Below are positions 28,024 to 36,228 of a DNA stretch of 64,000 nt, one piece after another (positions within the stretch are counted from its first letter, which is position 1; each line of letters begins with the position of its first letter). The notes under the pieces are model-generated. The model had not been told where the DNA came from, did no database searches, and saw only the letters and a list, made by a program, of their open reading frames with translations. Location of the stretch: positions 1-64,000 of the forward strand of contig JAQXJP010000017.1 of NCBI GenBank assembly GCA_029008875.1. The letters are read 5' to 3'. This DNA is from Lachnospiraceae bacterium. GTDB taxonomy: Bacteria > Bacillota > Clostridia > Lachnospirales > Lachnospiraceae. The translations under genes were made by a program, and so were the position numbers.

Positions 28024-28083
28024 TTTTTGTGCAATTCCACAAGTTCATCGGGAAAAACATTGAAATTTCAATGGGTTTATCGG

Positions 28084-28101
28084 TTGCGCTAAATTGCGCA
28101 A
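28084..28101. promoter_or_regulatory. Paired upstream operators
   Basis: TTGCGCTAA (28084-28092) and TTGCGCAA (28094-28101) lie 10 bp apart, about one helical turn, roughly 70 bp upstream of the promoter of the 619-aa gene. Suited to repressor looping with the copy at 28210. Confidence 0.6.
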
Positions 28102-28161
28102 ATTTGCATTCTGATGTACAAAAGTACCAAAAAAATAATGCAAAAATAATCATATTGTATA

Positions 28162-28190
28162 TTGACACAAGTAAAAACGGGCGTTATACT
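28162..28190 (+). promoter_or_regulatory. SigmaA promoter of the 619-aa gene
   Basis: TTGACA (28162-28167), exactly 17 bp, TATACT (28185-28190). Near-consensus and hence in need of repression; the operator at 28210 begins 19 bp after the -10. Confidence 0.9.
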
Positions 28191-28209
28191 AGCATCATAG
28201 AACAACCGA

Positions 28210-28217
28210 TTGCGCAA
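28210..28217. promoter_or_regulatory. TTGCGCAA operator of the 619-aa gene
   Basis: Perfect 8-bp palindrome followed by CAT, as at 26930-26940. Located about 14 bp downstream of the predicted transcription start, in repressor position. Confidence 0.75.
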
Positions 28218-28275
28218 CATAATTTCACTAAATGTGGCAATCATAATAATAATTCAATTTATGGAGGGAAAACGG

Positions 28276-30135
28276 ATGGACAAATTTATTGTGAATATCA
28301 TCCATCGTCCTGAGATGGTTCCGGAGTATTCCGCAACCGTGACAGGACAGGGCAAGGAAGAGGATATCGGAGATAAGGCGCTGATTACGGAATCTCTGGA
28401 CATCTTCAAGACCCAGCAGAGACTTGCACATGAAAATGGGCTCAAGGTTACCATTCAGATGACCTACGCAGCACTTTTCAACGACGAGGCAGTTGAACTT
28501 GCCAAGCATGACCACGAAGTATACGGGGATGAAATCGCTCTTTCATTGCTCGGACTTCCCTGCGAGGAGTTCCGCGAGAAATACAAGACTAAGGACTTCT
28601 GCATCTGGATGTTCTCCATGGAGGACAAGAAGGCCATCGTCAATGATGTGTTCGAGAAGTTCCACGAGAAATTTGGTTTTTATCCGGAGTCAACCGGTTC
28701 CTACTATATGGATGCGGATTTGACCAATTACATCAAGGAGCAGTATCCGATGGTAAAATGTGCGGTTGCCACCTGTTGGGAGGAAGGCCCGAAGGCATAC
28801 CACACCTGCAACAATTCTTGGTACACCTTGTTTGACGGTGGCCCATGGGCACCGTGGATTCCTTCCAAGCAGAACACCCACGCACCGGCAGCCAATGCGG
28901 CTGAGGACAGCGGAATCGTAGCCATTCCTCACCTGTCCCGCGACCTGCTGGCTTGCTACGACGGAAACGGCTCCAACTTCGGAACCCATCCCCAGAACGT
29001 TCTCCGCGGAATGATTTACGATACCAAGACCTGGGAATACCCGTATCTGTACAACTTGATTGACCAGTACCGCGATCTGGAGAAGTACAACAACGGATAT
29101 GCGTACAATATGATGTTCGTTGGACCGGGTTGGATGAATAAGATGGGACGCTGGGAGCAACCCTACGAGTTGTTGCTGAAGTCCTACTCCGACGGATGCG
29201 CTTACTATGGCAAGTTGAAGAAGGAAGGCAAGCTTGTGGACATGACCATGTCAGAGTTCGCTGACTACTACAGAGAGAAGAAGGGCGTTAACGACGGCAA
29301 TTATAACGAGCCGGAATGTGCTCCCTGGAGAGATATCCTCTACGGATCAGACAAGCAGGTATTCTGGTACTGCGACCCGTACATGAGAGCATGTGTCAAT
29401 ATGGATCAGGGCGGCGCCATCGTTGACCTTCGTCCTTATGTGGCCAAGCTTGAGTGGCCGGTTGGTATCGGAACCAAGCATGTACAGGATGCTTCTTATC
29501 CATTCCTGATTCAGGAGAAGTATCGTGCTGGTTACTTTACACACTATGCGGGAGCCGGAACGGTTCGTTCCGCTAAGTTATCTTACAACGGTGAGGAAGT
29601 AGATTTATGTCTCTGCCCGACCAAGTCCCATTTCTCTGAGGAGATGATTGATGGCAAGAAGACCCGTATCTTAACTTTGGATCCGGTTGAGATTAAGTTT
29701 AACGGAGTGACCGTGAAGCTTCAGACCAAGGAGTACTTCGAGGAGGGCGCTTCCAACATCAAGATCGAGAGAAACATTCTGGAGATTAGTGACCCTACCG
29801 CAGAGATTTTCCTGGATGAGTATATCACCGCTTGTTACGGAACCACAGAGTACCCGGAGGATATGACAGGTATCACCCTGAAGGCGGAAGGACCGCAGAC
29901 AGAGACCATCAACTACGAGTACAAGTGCCGGGATGCCAAGGTGGAGGGCGCTACCGAAGTGAGTGCTACCATCCCTGCCATCCAGACCAAGGTTTCCATG
30001 ACCGCTTCCGACAAGGCCACAGGATATGTGGAAGAGGGATACGCATTCTCACCGATGTTTAAGCTTGGATACAAGAAACAGATTTCTGATAAGGAGGTAT
30101 TTGCAACATGGCTCAACTTGGCAAAGGCAAATTAA
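28276..30135 (+). CDS. Unrecognised 619-aa protein, possible carbohydrate-active enzyme
   Basis: I do not recognise the family. The start ATG 28276 follows GGAGGG by 8 bp. The N-terminal ~330 residues look like an alpha/beta barrel of the polysaccharide-deacetylase/GH57 kind: alternating strands and helices, 'HENGLKVTIQMTYAAL', 'KHDHEVYGDEIALSLLG' (acidic/His cluster), 'FEKFHEKFGFYPESTGSYYM' and later 'FVGPGWMNKMGRWEQPYE' and 'VFWYCDPYMRACVNMDQGG' rich in W, Y and D as in sugar-binding sites. Residues ~400-619 look all-beta. No signal peptide. It shares its operator with GH42 and lacI and overlaps a zinc-ribbon gene by 28 bp. Confidence 0.85.
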   Translation: MDKFIVNIIHRPEMVPEYSATVTGQGKEEDIGDKALITESLDIFKTQQRLAHENGLKVTIQMTYAALFNDEAVELAKHDHEVYGDEIALSLLGLPCEEFREKYKTKDFCIWMFSMEDKKAIVNDVFEKFHEKFGFYPESTGSYYMDADLTNYIKEQYPMVKCAVATCWEEGPKAYHTCNNSWYTLFDGGPWAPWIPSKQNTHAPAANAAEDSGIVAIPHLSRDLLACYDGNGSNFGTHPQNVLRGMIYDTKTWEYPYLYNLIDQYRDLEKYNNGYAYNMMFVGPGWMNKMGRWEQPYELLLKSYSDGCAYYGKLKKEGKLVDMTMSEFADYYREKKGVNDGNYNEPECAPWRDILYGSDKQVFWYCDPYMRACVNMDQGGAIVDLRPYVAKLEWPVGIGTKHVQDASYPFLIQEKYRAGYFTHYAGAGTVRSAKLSYNGEEVDLCLCPTKSHFSEEMIDGKKTRILTLDPVEIKFNGVTVKLQTKEYFEEGASNIKIERNILEISDPTAEIFLDEYITACYGTTEYPEDMTGITLKAEGPQTETINYEYKCRDAKVEGATEVSATIPAIQTKVSMTASDKATGYVEEGYAFSPMFKLGYKKQISDKEVFATWLNLAKAN

Positions 30136-30326
30136 ACTACAGATGTCCATCCTGCTTTATGCGAGACCTCGACATCGATATGTTCTTAGATAAGGACACG
30201 GGAATTTACAGCTGCATTCGTTGCCAGTTCAGAGGGGACGAGGCAAAGATTCTCGAGTGGAATGAAAAGGTAAGAGAGCGTTACGGCGCAATGTATGAGA
30301 GATTTACGAAATTCGACTTCGACTAA
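30108..30326 (+). CDS. Small zinc-ribbon protein coupled to the 619-aa gene
   Basis: 72 aa. Two C-x2-C pairs ('YRCPSCFMR' and 'YSCIRCQFRG') 19 residues apart should bind one zinc. The C-terminal half is a charged helix ending in 'TKFDFD'. It starts inside the 619-aa gene, with AAGGAGG 10 bp before its ATG, so both are made together. It could be an accessory subunit or chaperone for the larger protein, or a nucleic-acid binder. A terminator hairpin follows at 30349, separating it from the AraC gene. Family not recognised. Confidence 0.8.
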   Translation: MAQLGKGKLNYRCPSCFMRDLDIDMFLDKDTGIYSCIRCQFRGDEAKILEWNEKVRERYGAMYERFTKFDFD

Positions 30327-30348
30327 ATAGTGGCGTAGCAACGCATTT

Positions 30349-30396
30349 GGAAAGAGGCAGCCTTGCTAATCATTTGGCGAAGGCTACCTCTTTTCC
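30349..30396 (+). terminator. Hairpin terminator after the zinc-ribbon gene
   Basis: GGAAAGAGG-C-AGCCTT pairs with AAGGCT-A-CCTCTTTTCC around a ~16-nt loop; one internal mismatch. T-run is part of the right arm. Confidence 0.75.
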
Positions 30397-30428
30397 GATT
30401 ATCGGAAAGTTGCAGAGGGGGCGACGAA

Positions 30429-31367
30429 ATGGCCAAGAAGAAAAAAGAAGGGATGGAGCTGCGGTTCTACGAGATTCCGCAGGGCGAGGCTGCGTTGATT
30501 CTGATTGGCGACACCTGGGTTCGGGTGTACGGACATGAAGAGACCAAATTACATTTTCACAATCTGATGGAAATCGGCATCTGCCGTTACGGAGATGGAG
30601 AGATGTGGCTGGATGAGGAGAAACGGCAATACGAGAGCGGAACTATCACCGTTCTGCCGCAGAATTTTCCTCATGTGACGATCAGTGCCGGTGAGGAACC
30701 GAATTTTTGGGAGTACATCTTCTTGGACCCCAAGCAGATTGTCCGGGAGTTGTATCCGGACAACCCTGTCTATCAGAATGAGATTGTGGAGACCCTGTCC
30801 AAGGGACCGCTGATGCTCAACCGCAAGCAGCAGGAGAGCCTTGGCACAATCATCGATGTGATAATGGATGAACAGCGCATCCAAAAGACATATTACCGTC
30901 AGATGGTGAAGCATTATGTGGAAAACCTGGTGCTGGAGATTATGCGTCAGTACAGCAGTCTGGATCACATGGGGGATTCACAACCGAAGCAGACCAACAT
31001 GCTTCAGATTGCAGCGGCATTGGAGTACATCAGCCGCAACTATGCCTCTCCCATCAAGGCCGGGGATTTAGCGGATGCTTGCAGCATGAGTGAGACCCAT
31101 TTCCGGCGTGTCTTTGAGGAGTACATCAACATGTCTCCCATGGACTATGTGAATCTGGTTCGCATTCAGAAGGCGTGCGAGATGATGAAGAAAACGGATG
31201 ATTCCATGGATATCGTGGCGGTAAAGTGCGGATTTACAACCACATCTACCTTCAACCGAAACTTTAAGAAGTTTTTGGACACCTCACCCTATCAGTGGAA
31301 AATCAATCCGAGTACATACGAGAGAAGATTGTTAAATTATCATATTACCGCTTTGAAGGGCTGGTAA
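30429..31367 (+). CDS. AraC-family transcriptional regulator
   Basis: 312 aa when started at ATG 30429, which has GAGGGGG 8 bp upstream; an earlier in-frame codon would add 22 unlikely residues lying inside the terminator. N-terminal cupin-like sugar-binding domain ('HFHNLMEIGICRYGDGEMWL'), C-terminal double HTH ('PIKAGDLADACSMSETHFRR', 'MDIVAVKCGFTTTSTFNRNF'). Fourteen bases before the GH53 gene, so likely one operon. Three TTGCA boxes 21 bp apart before galK are candidate targets. Confidence 0.92.
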   Translation: MAKKKKEGMELRFYEIPQGEAALILIGDTWVRVYGHEETKLHFHNLMEIGICRYGDGEMWLDEEKRQYESGTITVLPQNFPHVTISAGEEPNFWEYIFLDPKQIVRELYPDNPVYQNEIVETLSKGPLMLNRKQQESLGTIIDVIMDEQRIQKTYYRQMVKHYVENLVLEIMRQYSSLDHMGDSQPKQTNMLQIAAALEYISRNYASPIKAGDLADACSMSETHFRRVFEEYINMSPMDYVNLVRIQKACEMMKKTDDSMDIVAVKCGFTTTSTFNRNFKKFLDTSPYQWKINPSTYERRLLNYHITALKGW

Positions 31368-31381
31368 TGCAGGAGGTCTAT

Positions 31382-32506
31382 ATGAGCAGATTTATAAAAG
31401 GAATGGATTTATCAACCCTGTTGGAGATGGAGCGGTGCGGCGCAAAATACTATGACCATGGCACCGAGAAGGATATTCTCCAGATTATGAAGGAATACAA
31501 TGTGGATACCATACGCCTTCGCCTGTGGAATGATCCCAAATCCGAATCCGGGGAACCCTACGGAGCGGGAAACAATGATTTGGCAGAGACCATCGCAATC
31601 GGGAAAAAAGTAACCGAAGCGGGCTTGGGCGTATTGCTGAACTTCCATTACAGCGATTTTTGGGCGGATCCGGGAAAGCAGATCAAGCCAAAGGCATGGA
31701 CCAATTACGGGGTGGAGGAACTGGAAAAGGCGGTCTATGATTTCACCGAGGAATCCCTCACCAAGGTGCTGGAATCCGGTGTAAATGTAACTCTGATTCA
31801 GGTCGGCAACGAGCTGTCCAACGGATTGCTCTGGCCGGAGGGACAGGTTCCCAACTACGACAACATTGCAAAGTTTGTGAGTGCGGGCATCCGTGCATGT
31901 CGCAAGGTGAATCCGGACATTCCGATAATGATTCACCTGGACAACGGCGGCAACAATGAACTATACCGCAGATGGTTTGACAATTACATTGACCGGGGAG
32001 CCGATTTCGATTACATCGGACTGTCCTACTATCCATTCTGGCACGGAAGACTGGACCAGCTGGAGAACAACATGAACGACATCGCTGTCCGCTACGGCAA
32101 GGATTTGATTATCGCCGAGGTTTCCATGGGCTTTACTATGGAGGACTACAAGGATTACGAGAAACTCTCGGATGAGGAACGCAAGGGATATGCCACAAGA
32201 CCGCATTTGATCAAGAATATCGATTACCCTATGACCATACAGGGACAGACGGATTTCATCAAGGATCTGCTGGGACGGCTGGCCAATGTGGCGGGCAACC
32301 ACGGAGCAGGATTTTTCTGGTGGGAGCCTGCATGGATTCCGGTTCCCGGTTCCGGTTGGGCGACACCGGCGTCCCTGAAATATATGAACGATCCGGGACC
32401 ATGCGGCAACGAATGGGCAAACCAGGCACTTTTCGATTATGACGGCAATATTCTTCCCGCGTTTGATGTGATTCGCAATTTCAACAAGACCGGACGGGCG
32501 AAGTAG
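31382..32506 (+). CDS. GH53 endo-beta-1,4-galactanase, intracellular form
   Basis: 374 aa from ATG 31382 (AGGAGG at 31371). 'FIKGMDLSTLLEMERCGAKYYD' is the GH53 N-terminus, 'VTLIQVGNELSNGLLWP' carries the acid/base glutamate (N-E), 'DLIIAEVSMGFT' the nucleophile glutamate, and 'GAGFFWWEPAWIPVPGSGW' closes the barrel. There is no signal peptide, unusual because galactanases are normally secreted. It likely cuts imported galacto-oligosaccharides, which GH42 then trims to galactose for galK/galT. Co-transcribed with the AraC gene. Confidence 0.93.
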   Translation: MSRFIKGMDLSTLLEMERCGAKYYDHGTEKDILQIMKEYNVDTIRLRLWNDPKSESGEPYGAGNNDLAETIAIGKKVTEAGLGVLLNFHYSDFWADPGKQIKPKAWTNYGVEELEKAVYDFTEESLTKVLESGVNVTLIQVGNELSNGLLWPEGQVPNYDNIAKFVSAGIRACRKVNPDIPIMIHLDNGGNNELYRRWFDNYIDRGADFDYIGLSYYPFWHGRLDQLENNMNDIAVRYGKDLIIAEVSMGFTMEDYKDYEKLSDEERKGYATRPHLIKNIDYPMTIQGQTDFIKDLLGRLANVAGNHGAGFFWWEPAWIPVPGSGWATPASLKYMNDPGPCGNEWANQALFDYDGNILPAFDVIRNFNKTGRAK

Positions 32507-32548
32507 AGAAATCCGCGCAAAGTCGACCATGAGTGAAATATGTAATTT

Positions 32549-32600
32549 TGTTGCATATCGAGGGGGATATGTTGCAAGATAAGGAATCCCTATTGCATGT
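32549..32600 (+). promoter_or_regulatory. Three TTGCA direct repeats 21 bp apart upstream of galK
   Basis: TGTTGCATAT (32549), TGTTGCAAGA (32570) and TATTGCATGT (32591); the TTGCA cores begin at 32551, 32572 and 32593, each exactly 21 bp apart. The third forms the -35 region. This is the half-site spacing expected of AraC-family activators. Confidence 0.65.
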
Positions 32601-32620
32601 GGAAAAACAGAGGCTATAAT
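32593..32620 (+). promoter_or_regulatory. galK-galT promoter
   Basis: TTGCAT (32593-32598), 16-bp spacer, TATAAT (32615-32620). Non-consensus -35 overlapping the last TTGCA box suggests activator dependence. Confidence 0.7.
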
Positions 32621-32683
32621 AGGAATTACCAAGAGAAATAACGAACGGAAAAACATTACAAATGTATTATAAGGAGAGGTATC

Positions 32684-33850
32684 ATGGAACAGAAATTATT
32701 AGAAAAATTCAAAGAGTTATTTGGGGATGAGGGAGCTATCAGCGTGTACTTTGCGCCGGGGCGCGTGAATCTGATTGGGGAGCATACCGACTACAACGGA
32801 GGACACGTATTTCCCTGTGCACTCACCATCGGAACCTTTATGGCAGTCAGAAAGCGTGCGGATCGCAAGCTCAATTTTTATTCCATGAATTTCGAACAGT
32901 TGGGGGTCATCGAGGATTCTCTCGACAATCTGGTGCCCAAGGAGAACGGGGAGTGGACAAACTATCCGAAGGGTGTGATTTGGGCATTCGAAGGAAGAGG
33001 AATGAAGCTGGATGCAGGTCTTGATATTGCATTGTACGGAAACATCCCCAACGGTTCCGGATTATCTTCCTCTGCTTCTTTGGAAGTGGTGACGGGATAT
33101 ATGCTCAAGGATCAGTTCGGATTCGATGTGACTAATCAGGATATTGCTTTGATCGGACAGTATTCGGAGAACAACTTCAACGGATGCAATTGCGGAATCA
33201 TGGATCAGTTTGCTTCCGCCATGGGAAAACAGGATAATGCCATCTTTTTGGATTGCAACACTCTGGAATACGATTATGCACCGATCGTGCTGGAGGGGGC
33301 CAAGATTGTGGTGACCAACAGCCTGGTAAAGCATAGCCTTGTCACCTCCGCCTACAACGACAGACGCAATGAGAGTGCGCAGGCACTCGCAGACCTTCAG
33401 ACTGTGGTTGGAATCAATACCTTGGGTGATTTGACGGAGGAGGAGTTTGACCGGTTTGCATCCGCAATCAAGGATGAGACCAACCGCCGCCGTGCAAAGC
33501 ACGCTGTGTACGAGAATCAGCGAACCATCAAGGCGGTGCAGGCATTAAAGGAAAATGATCTTGAGACCTTTGGTAAATTGATGAACGCATCCCACGTATC
33601 CCTCCGGGATGATTACGAGACCTCCTGCGAGGAGTGTGATATTCTGGCAGAGGAGGCATGGAAGATTCCGGGAGTGATCGGATCCCGCATCACGGGAGGC
33701 GGATTCGGAGGATGCACTGTGAGCATTGTGAAGGATGAGGCCGTGGAAGAATTCCAGAAGAAGCTTTCCGCCGTATATCAGGAAAAGGTGGGAAAGACTC
33801 CTGAGTTTTATGTGGTATCCATTGGAAACGGACCCAGCAAATTAATCTAG
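32684..33850 (+). CDS. galK: Galactokinase
   Basis: 388 aa. 'FAPGRVNLIGEHTDYNGGHV' is the galactokinase signature, 'IPNGSGLSSSASLEV' the GHMP ATP-binding motif and 'GSRITGGGFGGCTVSIV' motif 3. It phosphorylates galactose at C1 in the Leloir pathway. Ribosome site AAGGAGAGG precedes the ATG. galT follows after 20 bp; no galE is in the window. Confidence 0.96.
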   Translation: MEQKLLEKFKELFGDEGAISVYFAPGRVNLIGEHTDYNGGHVFPCALTIGTFMAVRKRADRKLNFYSMNFEQLGVIEDSLDNLVPKENGEWTNYPKGVIWAFEGRGMKLDAGLDIALYGNIPNGSGLSSSASLEVVTGYMLKDQFGFDVTNQDIALIGQYSENNFNGCNCGIMDQFASAMGKQDNAIFLDCNTLEYDYAPIVLEGAKIVVTNSLVKHSLVTSAYNDRRNESAQALADLQTVVGINTLGDLTEEEFDRFASAIKDETNRRRAKHAVYENQRTIKAVQALKENDLETFGKLMNASHVSLRDDYETSCEECDILAEEAWKIPGVIGSRITGGGFGGCTVSIVKDEAVEEFQKKLSAVYQEKVGKTPEFYVVSIGNGPSKLI

Positions 33851-33870
33851 ATTTTGCAAAGGAGAGGGAA

Positions 33871-35406
33871 ATGATTCAAGAGAGAATTTTGGAATTGGTA
33901 GATTACGGTGTGACAACAGGGCTTGTTGAGCCGGAGGATCAGGTATATACCATCAATTGCCTGATGGAGTTGTTTGAGTTGGATGATATCGAGGATGCGG
34001 TGTTCGAGGAATATGCAAAACGTCCCGCCATGACCCAGGATAGCGCGGAGGCTGCCCTTGAGGAAATTCTTGACGAGATGATGGAATATGCTTATTCTCA
34101 GGGAATTATGAAAGAGAACAGCATCGTGTACAAGGATCTCTTTGACACCAAGATTATGGGATGCCTGGTGGCCAGACCCAGCGAAATCCGCAGAAAATTC
34201 AAGGATATGTATGAGAATGAGTCATCTCTGGCAGCCACCGACTGGTTTTACAAATTCAGCTGCGACAGCAACTATATCCGTCGACAGAGAATCAAGAAGG
34301 ATCAGAAATGGACCGCAGATACCGAATTCGGGACACTGGATATCACCATTAATCTGTCCAAACCGGAGAAGGATCCCAAGGCCATTGCTGCGGCGAAACT
34401 GGCAAAGCAGAGTGCGTACCCCAAGTGCCAGCTGTGCAAGGAGAATGAGGGATATGCAGGCCGCGTGAACCATCCGGCGCGCCAGAATCACAGAATCATT
34501 CCGATTACCATCAATAACAGCGACTGGTTCTTCCAGTATTCACCCTATGTGTATTACAACGAGCACTGTATCGTGTTCAACTCGCAGCACACCCCCATGA
34601 AGATTGAGCGGGCCACCTTTGGAAAACTGCTTGATTTTGTCACTGAGTTTCCGCATTACTTCGTGGGATCCAATGCGGATCTCCCCATCGTGGGCGGATC
34701 CATATTGACTCATGACCATTTCCAGGGTGGACATTACACCTTCGCGATGGCGAAGGCTCCTGTGGAAAAGGAAATATCCTTTGCAGGCTTCGAGGATGTG
34801 AAGGCAGGAATCGTGAAATGGCCCATGTCTGTGATCCGCATCAGCGGCCCGGACAAGAATCGCCTGATTGAACTTGCAGACAAGATTCTCACAGTCTGGA
34901 GAGGATATACGGACGAGGCTGCGTTTATTTTTGCGGAAACCGACGGGGAGCCGCACAACACCATCACCCCTATCGCAAGAAGAAGGGGGGATGACTTCGA
35001 GCTGGATCTGGTGCTTCGCAACAACATCACCACAGAGGAGCACCCGCTGGGTGTCTATCATCCTCATGCGGCTTTGCACCACATCAAGAAGGAGAACATT
35101 GGCCTGATTGAAGTTATGGGACTTGCGGTGTTGCCTGCAAGACTGAAGGATGAGATGGCGGAGCTTGAGGACGCGATTCTCACCGGCAAGGATCTCCGTT
35201 CCACCGAGACACTGGCTTCCCATGCGGACTGGGTTGAGGCATTTTTGCCAAATTATCCTCACATTACCGAGGACAATGTGACCGGCATTCTGCGGGAGGA
35301 GATCGGAAAGGTGTTCAGCCAGGTCCTGGCGGACGCCGGTGTATACAAATGCACCCCGGAGGGAAGAGAAGGATTCCTTCGCTTTGTGGATAAGGTAAAC
35401 GCATAA
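33871..35406 (+). CDS. galT: UDP-glucose-hexose-1-phosphate uridylyltransferase, class II
   Basis: 511 aa, the size of the GalT2 class of Firmicutes rather than the ~350-aa GalT1. 'NHPARQNHRIIPI', 'GGSILTHDHFQGGHY' and 'EPHNTITPIARRR' hold the conserved histidines. It transfers UMP between UDP-glucose and galactose-1-phosphate. Twenty bp after galK; terminated by a hairpin at 35419. Confidence 0.95.
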   Translation: MIQERILELVDYGVTTGLVEPEDQVYTINCLMELFELDDIEDAVFEEYAKRPAMTQDSAEAALEEILDEMMEYAYSQGIMKENSIVYKDLFDTKIMGCLVARPSEIRRKFKDMYENESSLAATDWFYKFSCDSNYIRRQRIKKDQKWTADTEFGTLDITINLSKPEKDPKAIAAAKLAKQSAYPKCQLCKENEGYAGRVNHPARQNHRIIPITINNSDWFFQYSPYVYYNEHCIVFNSQHTPMKIERATFGKLLDFVTEFPHYFVGSNADLPIVGGSILTHDHFQGGHYTFAMAKAPVEKEISFAGFEDVKAGIVKWPMSVIRISGPDKNRLIELADKILTVWRGYTDEAAFIFAETDGEPHNTITPIARRRGDDFELDLVLRNNITTEEHPLGVYHPHAALHHIKKENIGLIEVMGLAVLPARLKDEMAELEDAILTGKDLRSTETLASHADWVEAFLPNYPHITEDNVTGILREEIGKVFSQVLADAGVYKCTPEGREGFLRFVDKVNA

Positions 35407-35418
35407 TTTGCAAAAACA

Positions 35419-35470
35419 GACCATCGTCGATTATGTGCCCAAAGGGTATGATGCGTGCGATGGTCTTTTT
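35419..35470 (+). terminator. Terminator of the galK-galT operon
   Basis: GACCATCG (35419-35426) pairs with CGATGGTC (35458-35465), with inner GCCC/GGGT pairing, followed by TTTTT. Confidence 0.85.
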
Positions 35471-35595
35471 GCGTGAAAATTAGAACTTTGATTTTTCTCT
35501 GTCTGTGATATAATGACAGGAGCGAAATCGGGCGCATCGAAACGTGCGGGGGAAAACAGAAGCCCGGAAAAGGCAAGGAAGGAAGATGACAAGCG

Positions 35596-36213
35596 ATGAG
35601 ACTATATATTATTCGACATGGTGAGACCTCGTGGAATACGAGAAAGAGATTGCAAGGCCAGAGAGACATCATGCTCAATGAGAACGGGGTGAAGTTGGCG
35701 GAGGAGACCGCCAAGGGAATGAAGGATGTGGATATTGATTTGGTCATCAGCAGCCCTCTGATTCGAGCGAAGGAGACCGCTGGGATTCTCATGTCTCAAA
35801 GGGAACTTCCCATGATTACGGACCGCAGGCTGACGGAAATGTCCTTTGGTCAGTGGGAGGGGGAATCCATGATTGACAGTACGGTTATCTCCCCGGAATT
35901 TCGGAAAAAATTCCTGACGGATCCCATGCATTGTGTGTGCCCGCCGGGAGGGGAGACCTTTGAAAAGGTACTGGCGAGGACTGCGGATTTTTACCGGTGG
36001 CTCATCTCCAACAAGGCATACGAAAATGCAAACATTTTGATCTCCACACACGGGGCAGCCGGCAGGTGTCTTCTGGCGGCAGTGGATGGAGAGCGGGACA
36101 ATCTATGGAGAGGCGGCGTCCCCAGGAACTGTGCCGTTTCCATCGTGGAGGTGGAGAATGGTGTGGGAAAAATTGTGGAATTGGATAAATTGTACTATCA
36201 TTTGGAAGTTTAG
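35596..36213 (+). CDS. Histidine phosphatase family protein
   Basis: 205 aa. N-terminal 'LYIIRHGETSWNTRKRLQGQ' carries the catalytic R-H-G, 'VISSPLIRAKETAGIL' the second arginine, and 'ILISTHGAAGRCLL' the second histidine. Similar proteins are phosphoglycerate mutase-like or CobC-like phosphatases of various small phosphates. ATG 35596 follows AAGGAAGG. The MATE gene begins 15 bp after its stop. Confidence 0.88.
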   Translation: MRLYIIRHGETSWNTRKRLQGQRDIMLNENGVKLAEETAKGMKDVDIDLVISSPLIRAKETAGILMSQRELPMITDRRLTEMSFGQWEGESMIDSTVISPEFRKKFLTDPMHCVCPPGGETFEKVLARTADFYRWLISNKAYENANILISTHGAAGRCLLAAVDGERDNLWRGGVPRNCAVSIVEVENGVGKIVELDKLYYHLEV

Positions 36214-36228
36214 AGTTTGGAGGATTAT

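Larger units (their letters stand above)
27966..28275. other. 310-bp regulatory gap between lacI and the 619-aa gene
   Basis: It contains the lacI terminator, then TTGTGCAA (28027), TTGCGCTAA (28084), TTGCGCAA (28094), a consensus promoter (28162-28190), TTGCGCAA (28210) and the ribosome site GGAGGG. No open frame of interest. Confidence 0.8.

Noticed and set aside
28210-28275. Upstream TTG start extending the 619-aa protein by 22 residues
   Set aside because: The TTG is part of the TTGCGCAA operator and the ATG at 28276 has a proper GGAGGG site.
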